Of a stretch of DNA of 45,668 nt, positions 17,895 to 26,103 are shown in pieces. The stretch is from Pseudomonadota bacterium. Its GTDB lineage: Bacteria > Pseudomonadota > Alphaproteobacteria > Rhizobiales > Xanthobacteraceae. The position numbers were made by a program, and so were the translations under genes. Each line of letters opens with the position of its first letter. The first letter of the stretch is position 1. Under the pieces are notes generated by a model. It saw only the letters and a list, made by a program, of their open reading frames with translations, did no database searches and was not told where the DNA came from. The stretch spans positions 1-45,668 of the forward strand of contig JAFAGM010000129.1 in NCBI GenBank assembly GCA_023422775.1, written 5' to 3'.

Positions 17895-19547
17895 TCAGGC
17901 GTCGGAGATGCCGGCGACGCGCAGGCCCTCGACGAACCGGTCGATGAAGCCCGTATCGTTGCAGAAGAAGAACTCCTGCCGCGCCGTCCCCGTGCTGTAG
18001 TTCGCCTTGCGCTGACGCAACTCGGTGGCCGCCATTCCCGCCTGCGTCCGGTCGCCAAGGTGGCCCAGCGAAGACGCAAGCGTCGCAAAGGCCTGATAGG
18101 TGACGGTGGGCTGCCGGGTGGCCCGCCGGGCGAACTCGACCGCGATGTCATATTCGCCGAGGGAAAAATGCGCCCAGGAACGGACATGGTGGAAGCTCGA
18201 AATATGGCTGTCGCGCGGGCTGAGCATGGTTGCGCGGTCGAGCAGCGTTTCCGCCTCGATTTCGCGCCCGTACCAGAGCATGTTGAACCCTTGCGCGAAG
18301 TAGGCCTGCGCGAAGCTTGGATTAAGTTCGAGCGACACGTCGAGCGCTGCCAGCGCTTCGTCGTTCTGATGGGTCAGGCACAGCGCGCGCCCGAGCGCGC
18401 AGTGGCAAAAGCAATCGAGCTCGTCGAGCAACACCGCATGACGCCCCTGGCGCAACGCCGTTTCCAGCCGCGCCGCGCGGTCCTTCGGCTCGTCGATGAA
18501 CGCACGCTGCAGGTTGACGTAGCTGAGCGCGCCATGGCCGCGCGCGAAACTGGGATCGGCGTCGATCGCACGCTGGAAATAGGTTTCGGCCAAGTCGAAT
18601 CCCGGCGTGGTGAATCGCCAGAGATTCCACAAGCCGCGCTGGTAGCAATCCCAGGCATCCAGGCTTTCCGGCGCCTTGCGGGCGGCGAGCTGCTGCTCGA
18701 CCTTCGACAGCTCGGGCTCGATCGTCGCCGCGATCTGGCGTGCCATCTCTTCCTGGATATCGAAGATATATTCGAGCTGCAGGTCGTATTTGTCGGACCA
18801 CAATTGCTTGCCGTCGGCCGCCCGGACCAGTTCCGCCGTGATCCGCACCGTGTCCCTGCTCTTTCGAACGCTGCCCACCATCACATAGGTCACGCCGAGC
18901 AGTTCGCCGACCTCGCGGGCATCCACCGCCCGTCCCTGGAATGCGATGGTCGAGTGCCGCGAGATGACCGAGAGCCACCGGTTGCGCGCGAGCAGGCGAA
19001 TGATGTCTTCCGTCAGGCCGTAGCTGAAATAGTCGTTCTCCGGGTCATCGGACATATTCCCGAACGGCAGCACGGCGATGGACGATCGCGTGATGGCCTC
19101 GGCCTTGATGGATTCCGAGACGACGTCGCCCAGCCGGGAGACTTCCAGAGAAACCGGGCCGCCGGCGGCAACGTCGACGGATGGAGGGCCGCTGTCGGGC
19201 ACAAGCCGGACCGCCTTCGCATCCTTTTCCGGCGCACTGATAGTCTGAACATCGCCGACGAACCGGAAGCCGCGCTTGTGCAACGTCCGGATCAGGGTTT
19301 GGTCGGCCCCGCTGTCGCCAAGCGCACGGCGGGCGCCATTGATGCGGCTGGAGAGCGCGGCCTCGGAGATGATCCGGCCGTTCCAGATCGTCTCGATCAA
19401 CTCGTCCTTGCTGACGATCCGATCACGGTTGCGCACCAGATGAACGATGAGATCGAAGACTTGCGGCTCGATGTGAACGGCCGAGCCGAGCCGGCGCAGC
19501 TCCTGCTGGCTGACATCGATCTCGAACTCGGCAAACCGGTAAAGCAT
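17895..19547 (-). CDS. Soluble winged-helix / TolB-like / TPR protein
   Basis: The 550-residue protein joins three parts. Residues 1-100 are an OmpR/CadC-type winged helix (IEPQVFDLIVHLV, recognition helix in SEAALSSRINGARRALGD, wing GFRFVGDV). Residues about 156-285 are a TolB-N/FlgO-like domain (SIAVLPFGNMSDDPENDYFSYG). Residues 310-540 are TPR-like helical repeats. There is no receiver domain and no transmembrane helix, unlike true OmpR or CadC. Such proteins are numerous in Bradyrhizobium-type genomes; relatives often carry a cyclase domain at the N-terminus instead. DNA-binding regulation is likely, but the signal is unknown. AGAGG precedes the ATG. It lies 155 bases upstream of the SBP-cyclase pair on the same strand. 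Confidence 0.87.
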   Translation of the reverse strand: MLYRFAEFEIDVSQQELRRLGSAVHIEPQVFDLIVHLVRNRDRIVSKDELIETIWNGRIISEAALSSRINGARRALGDSGADQTLIRTLHKRGFRFVGDVQTISAPEKDAKAVRLVPDSGPPSVDVAAGGPVSLEVSRLGDVVSESIKAEAITRSSIAVLPFGNMSDDPENDYFSYGLTEDIIRLLARNRWLSVISRHSTIAFQGRAVDAREVGELLGVTYVMVGSVRKSRDTVRITAELVRAADGKQLWSDKYDLQLEYIFDIQEEMARQIAATIEPELSKVEQQLAARKAPESLDAWDCYQRGLWNLWRFTTPGFDLAETYFQRAIDADPSFARGHGALSYVNLQRAFIDEPKDRAARLETALRQGRHAVLLDELDCFCHCALGRALCLTHQNDEALAALDVSLELNPSFAQAYFAQGFNMLWYGREIEAETLLDRATMLSPRDSHISSFHHVRSWAHFSLGEYDIAVEFARRATRQPTVTYQAFATLASSLGHLGDRTQAGMAATELRQRKANYSTGTARQEFFFCNDTGFIDRFVEGLRVAGISDA

Positions 19548-19778
19548 TTCTACCTCTCGCCGACGCCGATGCGATACGTGAACCCGCGATCACCAGGCGG
19601 CTAACCACATATAATATTAGTAAAAACAATTACTTCCGGCGGCAAGACGAAGGGTCTTGTGAGAAATTCCGCCAAGCCTGAAGAGATGCCTCAATTTACA
19701 GGCGGCCCGGGCCTCGTTCAATCAGCGAAGTCCGGGTATCGGCAGATTGCCCCCGGACGTTTCGTCGCGAGTGGCCCG

Positions 19779-20279
19779 CTACTTCCTCATCATGTGCCCG
19801 CCGGAGTGACCCATGGGCGCCTGCGCGCCGACGCCCTGCACGTCGAGCGACAGGGTCACCTTGCCGGCCTTCTCGAATTCGAGCGTAAGCGGCACCTTTT
19901 CACCCTGCTTGAGAGGATTCTTCAGGTCCATCAGCATCAGATGGTAGCCACCGGGCGCCAGCTTGACGGTTTTGCCCGGCTCGATCGTCAGCCCCTTGTC
20001 GAGCGGACGCATCGTCATCACGCCATTGTTCATGGCCATCTCGTGGATCTCGACCTTGCCTGCAATGTCGCCCGTGCCGCCAACCAGCCGATCGGCCGAC
20101 GCCCCCTTGTTTTCGATGGTCAGATATCCGCCGGCAATCTTCGCGCCGCCGGGCGTCGCACGGCTCCAGGCCTGGGTGATGACGATATCCCCTGCCCTGG
20201 CTTCCTGGGCGCCCGCGGGTGCAGAGGCCGCCACCAGCAGCGCGGCGACGCAAGCAAGCATGGATGTAACGTTCTTCAT
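19779..20279 (-). CDS. Periplasmic copper chaperone, PCu(A)C family
   Basis: The 166-residue protein has a signal peptide (cleaved near PAGAQE) and the PCu(A)C fold that hands Cu(I) to the CuA site of cytochrome oxidase. Copper ligands read His79, Met90, His113 and Met115 (EIHEM, TMRPLD, GYHLMLM), matching the family's H-M-H-x-M layout. The C-terminal tail MGHSGGHMMRK adds a second His/Met cluster, as in several copper-scavenging members. It is the last gene of the cluster beginning with the DUF2946 gene, 99 bases after the TlpA-type thioredoxin, which would reduce its copper site or client. Confidence 0.93.
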   Translation of the reverse strand: MKNVTSMLACVAALLVAASAPAGAQEARAGDIVITQAWSRATPGGAKIAGGYLTIENKGASADRLVGGTGDIAGKVEIHEMAMNNGVMTMRPLDKGLTIEPGKTVKLAPGGYHLMLMDLKNPLKQGEKVPLTLEFEKAGKVTLSLDVQGVGAQAPMGHSGGHMMRK

Positions 20280-20378
20280 GATCCGGCTTTCGGTTCCTGT
20301 CGGGTGCGCAAAACAATCTTGGTTTGGGGCGGTTGTCTACCACCTATACCGATGCCGGCAAAGACGGGCATTCCCGCC

Positions 20379-20879
20379 TTATCGCGCTGCGGTTTGCTGC
20401 TGCTCGAACCATTTCTGGATCTCCGTCATTTCGGCGGAGCCCTCGATCGTGGTGGTTTCGCCGCTCCCGGAAATCAGGATGGTGCGCGGGATCTCGCCCT
20501 GCCAAGCCGGATCGATTTCAAACCTCAAACGCTCGACGAAGCCGTCGTCGAAGATCCAGTTCTCTGCGGACCCGAGACCTGCTTTCTCCAGCATCGCACG
20601 CGCCGCGGACGGCAGATTGGGAACGAGGTCCGCGCTGATCGTCACCATGTCGATGGCGCCGTGCTCCTTCATGAACTGCCCGAGCAGCGGCAGCTCCACC
20701 TTGCAGGGGCCGCACGTCACGCCCCAGAAATGCACGATGGTCGGCCGCCCGGCATGGGCGCGCTGGATCTCCTGCCAGCTTCCGCGCCCGAACGGCTTGA
20801 GTTGAGACACTGTCTCTGCAGCCGGCGCGGGCGCGAACATGACAAACCAGAATATCGCGGCGAGAAGGGCCCGCATCAT
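20379..20879 (-). CDS. TlpA/ResA-type exported thioredoxin
   Basis: The 166-residue protein starts MMRALLAAIFWFVMF with a signal peptide or anchor and contains the redox motif CGPC (Cys56, Cys59) within HFWGVTCGPCKVELP. TlpA-type proteins reduce periplasmic cysteine sites such as CuA ligands or copper chaperones. The ATG overlaps the stop of the preceding BNR gene (ATGA), so translation is coupled. The loop after CGPC is typical (LLGQFMKEHGAIDMVTISAD), but the usual cis-proline segment reads EIPRTILIS. The copper context gives the likely role. Confidence 0.9.
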   Translation of the reverse strand: MMRALLAAIFWFVMFAPAPAAETVSQLKPFGRGSWQEIQRAHAGRPTIVHFWGVTCGPCKVELPLLGQFMKEHGAIDMVTISADLVPNLPSAARAMLEKAGLGSAENWIFDDGFVERLRFEIDPAWQGEIPRTILISGSGETTTIEGSAEMTEIQKWFEQQQTAAR

Positions 20880-22123
20880 GACTCGTCTCCGATCGGCAGC
20901 AGCCGATAGCCATCGGCCTTGGTCATCCAGGAAAGAAAGGTCTTGTGTCCATCGCTCACCAGCAGCGGGTGATCGGATGTGTCTGCCGTCGTGGCGATCG
21001 CGACCGGCTTCGACCAGGTCTTGCCGCCGTCGTGCGAGGTCATGGCGTTGACCGTGGTCTTCTCGCCATCGAACTCCTTCCAGACCATGGTGGTGCCGCG
21101 CGGACCGGCAAGGACATAGGGCCGGGTGGGATTGCGGTCGGCACGGCCGATCGGAAGCGGTTCGGAGAACGTCCGGCCCTCGTCTTCCGAGCGGGCATAG
21201 AACAACCCCTTGCGCGCCTTGCCATTGGTGTACCAGGTCACATGATAGGCGCCTGCAGCCGAGATCGAAAGGCTCGGCCCGTGATGCGGGCACGCGGAGA
21301 TCTGCCAGTCGTCCTTGCTGATGCGGCGAACCTCGCCCGGTGTCTGCGGATCGGCAAACGTCATGACCGCGTGATCCCGTATGCCGCCCTCGAAGATGTT
21401 CCTGAATACGACCACGGGCCGGCCGGTACCTGCGAATGCCACACCGAGCCGGCAGCACTCGCAGGTATTGTCGGCGGCCAGTCGCGCCTCGGTATAGACG
21501 GCGCCACCGTCCTTCGACGACGCAAAGAACAAGCCTGCTCCCTCGTACTTCCTGCCTTCCTGCTTCGCCGGCACCCGGTTCCGCTTGTCGATCCATGCGG
21601 CGAATACCGAACCGTCCGCATCGAGACCCAGCGCCACGAAGCGCTGGCTCTCATTGTTCGACGTGATCGGCTTCGGCTCGGCAAAGCTCTTGCCGCCATC
21701 GGCGGACCTGGTGGTGAGCACCTGGCCATTGAACGCCTTGTCCCTGAATAGCGAAAACGCAAGCGCGATGCCGCCCTTCTTCTCGACCACGATCTGCGGA
21801 CGCGCATCCGGCCCCCAATCGAGGTTGAGCTTTTCCTTCGTCACCTGGACCGGCGTCGAAAAGCTGCGGCCGGCATCGTTCGAACTCGCCACCGAGATAT
21901 TGCCTCCGGCCATCCAGGCGAGCCATAGCGTTCCGTCGGCCGCGAAGGCGGGCGTGACTTTCGACGCGCACCGCAACGCGACGTCTTCGCACGCCGCTTC
22001 CGAGGCATGCTGATGATGGCTCATCTGCGCGCTGGAGGCCGTGTGCCACAGCGCGAAGACGAGCGTCGCGAGCAATCCCGTTCGCAGCATGGCCTGGGCT
22101 CCGCTGTTGGTCATCCCTGTCAT
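20876..22123 (-). CDS. Exported BNR (Asp-box) beta-propeller protein with Cys/His clusters
   Basis: The 415-residue protein has a signal peptide (residues 10-33) and five Asp-box repeats of the S-x-D-x-G-x-x-F/W type: SNDAGRSF, SADGGKSF, SKDGGAVY, SEDEGRTF and SHDGGKTW. Annotation pipelines would call it an exo-alpha-sialidase, but the arginine triad and catalytic residues of sialidases cannot be identified. It also has metal-ligand-like clusters: HHQH (36-39), Cys45, Cys52, CECC (221-224) and CPHH (278-281). It overlaps the TonB receptor gene by ATGA and the thioredoxin gene by ATGA. A role in periplasmic copper handling is inferred from context. Confidence 0.82.
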   Translation of the reverse strand: MTGMTNSGAQAMLRTGLLATLVFALWHTASSAQMSHHQHASEAACEDVALRCASKVTPAFAADGTLWLAWMAGGNISVASSNDAGRSFSTPVQVTKEKLNLDWGPDARPQIVVEKKGGIALAFSLFRDKAFNGQVLTTRSADGGKSFAEPKPITSNNESQRFVALGLDADGSVFAAWIDKRNRVPAKQEGRKYEGAGLFFASSKDGGAVYTEARLAADNTCECCRLGVAFAGTGRPVVVFRNIFEGGIRDHAVMTFADPQTPGEVRRISKDDWQISACPHHGPSLSISAAGAYHVTWYTNGKARKGLFYARSEDEGRTFSEPLPIGRADRNPTRPYVLAGPRGTTMVWKEFDGEKTTVNAMTSHDGGKTWSKPVAIATTADTSDHPLLVSDGHKTFLSWMTKADGYRLLPIGDES

Positions 22124-24510
22124 TTGAATGCCACTTTCATTCCCGCAAAGAACGCGCGCGGCGAACCGGCATAGATCGAGCCCGTGGTGTTCGCCAACAC
22201 GTTGGCGAGGTTTTGAGTCCCGGCTGTCGTGACCGTATTGGCGATGTTGTTGGCGGAAGCGACATAGGTCCGGTCGAACACGTTCCTGACTTCGAAGAAC
22301 AAATTCAGCGACTTGAAGTATTCGGAAATGAGATCCGTCTTGTAGTGGACGTTGAGATTGACCAGTTCGTAGCCGGGCGCCTTCAGCAGATTGGCGTTGT
22401 CCATGTAGAACGAGTCCTTCCACTGCACCTCGACGAAGCCGCCCAGACCCGCAAGCGGCCCCCACATCTGGTCATAGCCCAGCCGCGCCGTGAGTTCGTT
22501 CGGCGAGACGCCGGGGATCTTGTTGCCCGCGCGGTTGAAGCTGAAGACGGCGCCGTTGGTGAGGTTTTCGGTGTACTCGGTGTAGACTTCGTCGAGATAG
22601 GTATAAGCCGCCGTAAACCGCCAGCCGGGATGGAACTTCCAGTCGGCGGCGATCTCCACCCCGCGGTGTTCGGACCGGGGCGCATTGAACGTGAAGCTCC
22701 CGTTTGGAGACCCCACCGGGGTTGCCTGCGTCACCAGCTCGTTCTTGAAGAATTCGTAGAAGCCGGTCGCGCTCAGCGTCAGCGCGCTGTTCGGCGTCCA
22801 GTCGAAACCGACGTCGTAGCCGAAGTTCTGCTGCGCCTTCAGCTCCGTATTGTTGCCGTTCTGTCCGTTCGAAAGCACGAACAGGTTTCCGACCTGCGGC
22901 GTTCCATAGCCGGTGGCAACCCGGCCACGAAACTGCCACTCGGGGTTCAGCTTGTAGACCAGCGCGAATTCGGGCGCGGTGTTCTGGAATTGCCGGTCGG
23001 CGGTGTTCGGAGGGCCAATCGTCGCTGTCGGAACATTCGGGGTGTTGTATCTGTAGACCGTGTTGATGCCCCTGAGCTGCGTCGTTTCCCATCCGATCCC
23101 GGCAATCGCCGTCAGACCAGGGTTGATCTTGAGTTCCTGCCGCGCCCGGACGCCATAGTTCGAGGTGCCGCTGAACGTATTGCTCTGCAGCAGTCCGAGC
23201 CTGGCGTTGCCACCGGGCATCACATTGACCGTGTCGCTGGAGGCGGTCAGCGTGTTGTACCAGCCGCCGAAATACGTGGTCGAATCCATCCCGAAGATTT
23301 CGCCGCGCTTGGTGATATCGCTCATGTAATTGTACGAGGGGAAATCGCCGATCGCGCTGGTCGCCCCGGTCGGCTGATTGATGTTGCGGTCGTCGAACAC
23401 GAACTGGTTCCGCCAGGTCGTCGTGTTGTCGAAATCGTGCTCCCAGCGGCCGCCGACGATGGTGCGGCGATCCTCGCGGCCTAATCCCGCCTGCAACGCG
23501 GTGACCGGGGTCCGCGCACCGTTGAAGCCGTTGTTGAACAGCGACACCGATCCGCAACCGGCCACGCTGGCAAACGCGCAGCCCTGCTGGAACGGGTTCT
23601 GATAGTACTGGTTCAGCGACAGCCGGATCGGCAGGCGGGTGTCGAGATTGTTGTTGATGAACTTGACGGTAAAGCGATCGTCGGGCGTGACGTGCAGTGT
23701 GCCCAGAAAATTGACAGTCTGGGTGTTGTACCAGCTGTTCTGGATGAAGCCGTCGCCGCGGGCGTCGCTCGCAAACAGCGAGTACTCGAAATTGCCGACC
23801 TTCTTGCCCGCGGTCAGGTAATTGGTGAGGTAGCCGAAGCTGCCGCCATCGACGCCATATTCGACGCCATCGATGGTCCGGCCCGGCCGGGTGCGGAAAT
23901 TGAGCGCGCCGCCGGTCGCGTAGTTGCCATAGAGCGCCGACGACGGTCCCCGGATGACGTCGATCGCGCTATAGGCGCGCGGATCGATCAGGTCGCTGCG
24001 GGAGAGCCCGTCCGGCTGCGTCACCGGGAACCCGTCCTCGAAGATCACGATATTGCGGATGGCAAAACCGTTGCGGGCGTTGGAACCACGGATCGAGATG
24101 CCGATATCGCGCGGCCCGTTGCCCTGCTTCACCGAGATGCCGGGGCTCTCGCGCAGCACGTCCGCCACCGTCACCGCCGGCCGGTTGTCGAACTGGCTGC
24201 GGTCGATGGTGGTCTCGGTCTGGCCGGTCGGCGCCTGGAAAAGCAGCGCGCGCGCCACGCTCGGGGTGATGCCCGCCGTCTGCGAGACCGCCGGCGCGGG
24301 ATCGGCCGAAGGCGGTCTTGCCCGCGATGTCCTCGCTGATGACGTGCGAGCGGCCGGCTTCCGCGCCGCAGGCCTGGGGGGGGCGACGCGCGGGGCGTCG
24401 ACGGTAACCGCCGGCAACGCGGTCTGGGCGGTCGCGTCTGATGGCGTGAGGGAGAGCGCACTGCCGAGCACAAGCAGGCTCGCGCTGCCCAAGGCACGAT
24501 GGGGAAACAT
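22120..24510 (-). CDS. TonB-dependent outer-membrane receptor, probably for copper
   Basis: The 796-residue protein has a signal peptide (cleaved near DATAQ) and a Pro/Ala/Arg-rich linker (about 35-75). A plug domain follows (TVADVLRESPGISVK, then IRGSNARNGFAIRNI, then VIRGPSSALYGNYATGGALNFRT), and the rest is a 22-strand barrel-type region ending FAGMKVAFK. Plug and barrel are full length. The start at 24510 is preferred over 24588, which would place 26 residues before the signal peptide. Copper as substrate is inferred from the neighbours: DUF2946 upstream, and a BNR propeller, TlpA-type thioredoxin and PCu(A)C downstream. A siderophore or other chelate cannot be excluded from the sequence. 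Confidence 0.9.
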   Translation of the reverse strand: MFPHRALGSASLLVLGSALSLTPSDATAQTALPAVTVDAPRVAPPRPAARKPAARTSSARTSRARPPSADPAPAVSQTAGITPSVARALLFQAPTGQTETTIDRSQFDNRPAVTVADVLRESPGISVKQGNGPRDIGISIRGSNARNGFAIRNIVIFEDGFPVTQPDGLSRSDLIDPRAYSAIDVIRGPSSALYGNYATGGALNFRTRPGRTIDGVEYGVDGGSFGYLTNYLTAGKKVGNFEYSLFASDARGDGFIQNSWYNTQTVNFLGTLHVTPDDRFTVKFINNNLDTRLPIRLSLNQYYQNPFQQGCAFASVAGCGSVSLFNNGFNGARTPVTALQAGLGREDRRTIVGGRWEHDFDNTTTWRNQFVFDDRNINQPTGATSAIGDFPSYNYMSDITKRGEIFGMDSTTYFGGWYNTLTASSDTVNVMPGGNARLGLLQSNTFSGTSNYGVRARQELKINPGLTAIAGIGWETTQLRGINTVYRYNTPNVPTATIGPPNTADRQFQNTAPEFALVYKLNPEWQFRGRVATGYGTPQVGNLFVLSNGQNGNNTELKAQQNFGYDVGFDWTPNSALTLSATGFYEFFKNELVTQATPVGSPNGSFTFNAPRSEHRGVEIAADWKFHPGWRFTAAYTYLDEVYTEYTENLTNGAVFSFNRAGNKIPGVSPNELTARLGYDQMWGPLAGLGGFVEVQWKDSFYMDNANLLKAPGYELVNLNVHYKTDLISEYFKSLNLFFEVRNVFDRTYVASANNIANTVTTAGTQNLANVLANTTGSIYAGSPRAFFAGMKVAFK

Positions 24511-24606
24511 CAAGATATTCCTGACGCCAGCTCCTTGGCCGGCTTGAATGACTGCACCAACCAGCACGGCTCTCGCCGCACCGATCACTTCGGGTGTTCC
24601 AGGTCG

Positions 24607-24978
24607 TCAGGAAATCGAGGGTGGCGCGCGCGCCTGCGCATGGGCGCCGGCGCGGGAGGCGAACAGGTCTGGCGTGAACTCGGTCCACGCCACGCGGCCG
24701 GGATCGCGATCGAGCGATATCGCAGCGGCGCTCTGCGGCACATCGACCGGCACGCCGGTCTGCAGCACGCTGCAAACCGAGCAGCAGCCGTCATGGGCGC
24801 GGTGGGTGGTCGGGTCGGTTTGGCCGGCTCCGGAATCGCCGCTACCGTGACAGATGACAGCGCCGGCGAGCGGATCGGAGGCAGCGATGCTGGCCGCCCA
24901 GCATGCGCCGATCGGCGCAAAAATCTGCACCATCAGCGCAATCAGGACTATGGGCAGAAAATTCTTCAGCCGGCGCAT
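24607..24978 (-). CDS. DUF2946 family exported protein
   Basis: The 123-residue protein has an N-terminal membrane/signal segment (FLPIVLIALMVQIFAP). Putative metal ligands include ICHGSG, a THRAHDGCCSVC cluster and a polar C-terminus AQARAPPS, the characteristic DUF2946 ending. Genes of this family commonly stand next to copper receptors and PCu(A)C chaperones. AGGATGAG precedes the ATG. It is the first gene of the cluster, 96 bases before the TonB receptor. The molecular activity is unknown; it may buffer or sense copper in the envelope. Confidence 0.82.
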   Translation of the reverse strand: MRRLKNFLPIVLIALMVQIFAPIGACWAASIAASDPLAGAVICHGSGDSGAGQTDPTTHRAHDGCCSVCSVLQTGVPVDVPQSAAAISLDRDPGRVAWTEFTPDLFASRAGAHAQARAPPSIS

Positions 24979-25503
24979 CGCAAACTCATCCTGGCTCCGA
25001 ACTTAATCACTCTGAGAGTCCGAAGTCGAGATCAGGTTCCCGGAACTATGTTGCGGCTTCAAGGAAGAAAACCGGCGAAAAGCGATGCATTTTGAAGCTT
25101 TCGGGAGGCGCCCTACCCAAGTACCAAACATCGGGAGTAATGAGGTTATATCCACAACTGCCGGTAGCAAAATGTCGATCATTTCGCAGAATGCTGGAAT
25201 TTTGAACAATCGTTGCCGAAAATGGTGACAAGACGAAAAAGATGGTCTACCAATTCGGGCTCAGGCTGGCCGAGAGGTTCAAGCTTGGTGGTCCAAGTCT
25301 CGGGAGGAGCCCCTGACGCGCACAAGCAGCGTCGCCTCGTCAATAAGATCAAATCCAACTTATCGAGGAAAATAAGGGTCGACACAATTTTCGAGCGGGG
25401 CTGGCGCCCTGCTCTTTTTTTTGCAGAGCGTTTTGTTTTTGCAGAGCGTTTTGTTCTCGCCTTGCACGAACACACCCACTCCGCGGATATCTTCCCGAGC
25501 GAC
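24979..25503. other. Long divergent region between copper cluster and globin gene
   Basis: This region is less G/C-rich than its surroundings and lacks convincing genes in either direction; open frames across it start with TTG and show no family. It must hold the promoter of the copper cluster (near 24979-25060) and that of the globin. An 18-bp tandem repeat lies in the globin-proximal part. No copper-responsive (CueR/CopY-like) operator or FNR/FixK site was found by eye. Confidence 0.45.
25418..25453. repeat. Two tandem copies of an 18-bp sequence before the globin gene
   Basis: TTTTTGCAGAGCGTTTTG occurs twice in direct tandem without mismatch, 50 bases before the globin start codon. It could be a duplicated operator or a slipped-strand duplication in the leader. 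Confidence 0.85.
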
Positions 25504-25920
25504 ATGCCGGCCTTACCCAATCCGATCGAGCGAAGTTTCGAGATCGCCGCCACCCGTTGCGAGGACCTGACGCCGCTGGTCTATCGCCGCCTGTTCGAGG
25601 CCCATCCCGAAGCACGCACGATGTTCCGCACCGAGGGCAGCGAATCGGTCATGGGTTCGATGCTGGCGCTGACGATCGATGCGATCCTGGATTTCGCGGG
25701 CGAACGCGCGGGGCATTTTCGCATGATCGAATGCGAGGTTTCCTCGCACGACGCCTACGGCACGCCGCGCGATCTGTTCGTCGCGTTCTTCGGCATCATC
25801 GCCGAGACCTTGCGCGAGATTCTCGGCGACGACTGGACGGTCGACATCGACGCAGCGTGGCAACGCCTGCTCGGCGAGATCGACGATCTTGTTGCAGCGC
25901 AGAACCAACCCTCGAACTAG
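25504..25920 (+). CDS. Single-domain globin
   Basis: The 138-residue protein resembles the globin domain of flavohaemoglobins without the reductase. LTPLVYRRLFEAHPEARTMF is the B-C helix region with the conserved CD1-type phenylalanine. SSHDAYG with His82 fits the proximal haem ligand, followed by the G/H helices (FVAFFGIIAETLREILG). The start at 25504 is taken because the frame upstream opens at a TTG and codes for an unlikely basic leader. No strong Shine-Dalgarno is visible. It probably binds O2 or NO, which is an inference from the family. It is separated from the ABC importer genes downstream by 183 bases. Confidence 0.75.
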   Translation: MPALPNPIERSFEIAATRCEDLTPLVYRRLFEAHPEARTMFRTEGSESVMGSMLALTIDAILDFAGERAGHFRMIECEVSSHDAYGTPRDLFVAFFGIIAETLREILGDDWTVDIDAAWQRLLGEIDDLVAAQNQPSN

Positions 25921-26103
25921 GCTTGCGACCGGCTGCGCGGCAGGCGCGGCACACGAAGTCATCAAAAATTTCAGACCACGCGACAAGCGTTCCGCCGACC
26001 TCCGGTGGCGCGAACGCGGCGATTGTGAGAGACTTCCATGATCCGCGGCGCGTGCAATCAACGCCGCCGGTGACAAAAAACAACGACAGAGAGGGAGCAA
26101 GCG

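Noticed and set aside
17808..19604. A 598-codon plus-strand frame opposite the winged-helix/TPR gene
   Set aside because: The minus strand codes for recognisable domains; the plus frame has shadow composition only.
25330..25360. Possible FNR/FixK site before the globin gene
   Set aside because: GATCAA is present but the required TTGA half-site at proper spacing is not.
25213..25503. N-terminal extension of the globin to a TTG start
   Set aside because: The extra 97 residues are basic and unlike any globin extension, and they translate the 18-bp repeat; the ATG at 25504 gives a normal globin.
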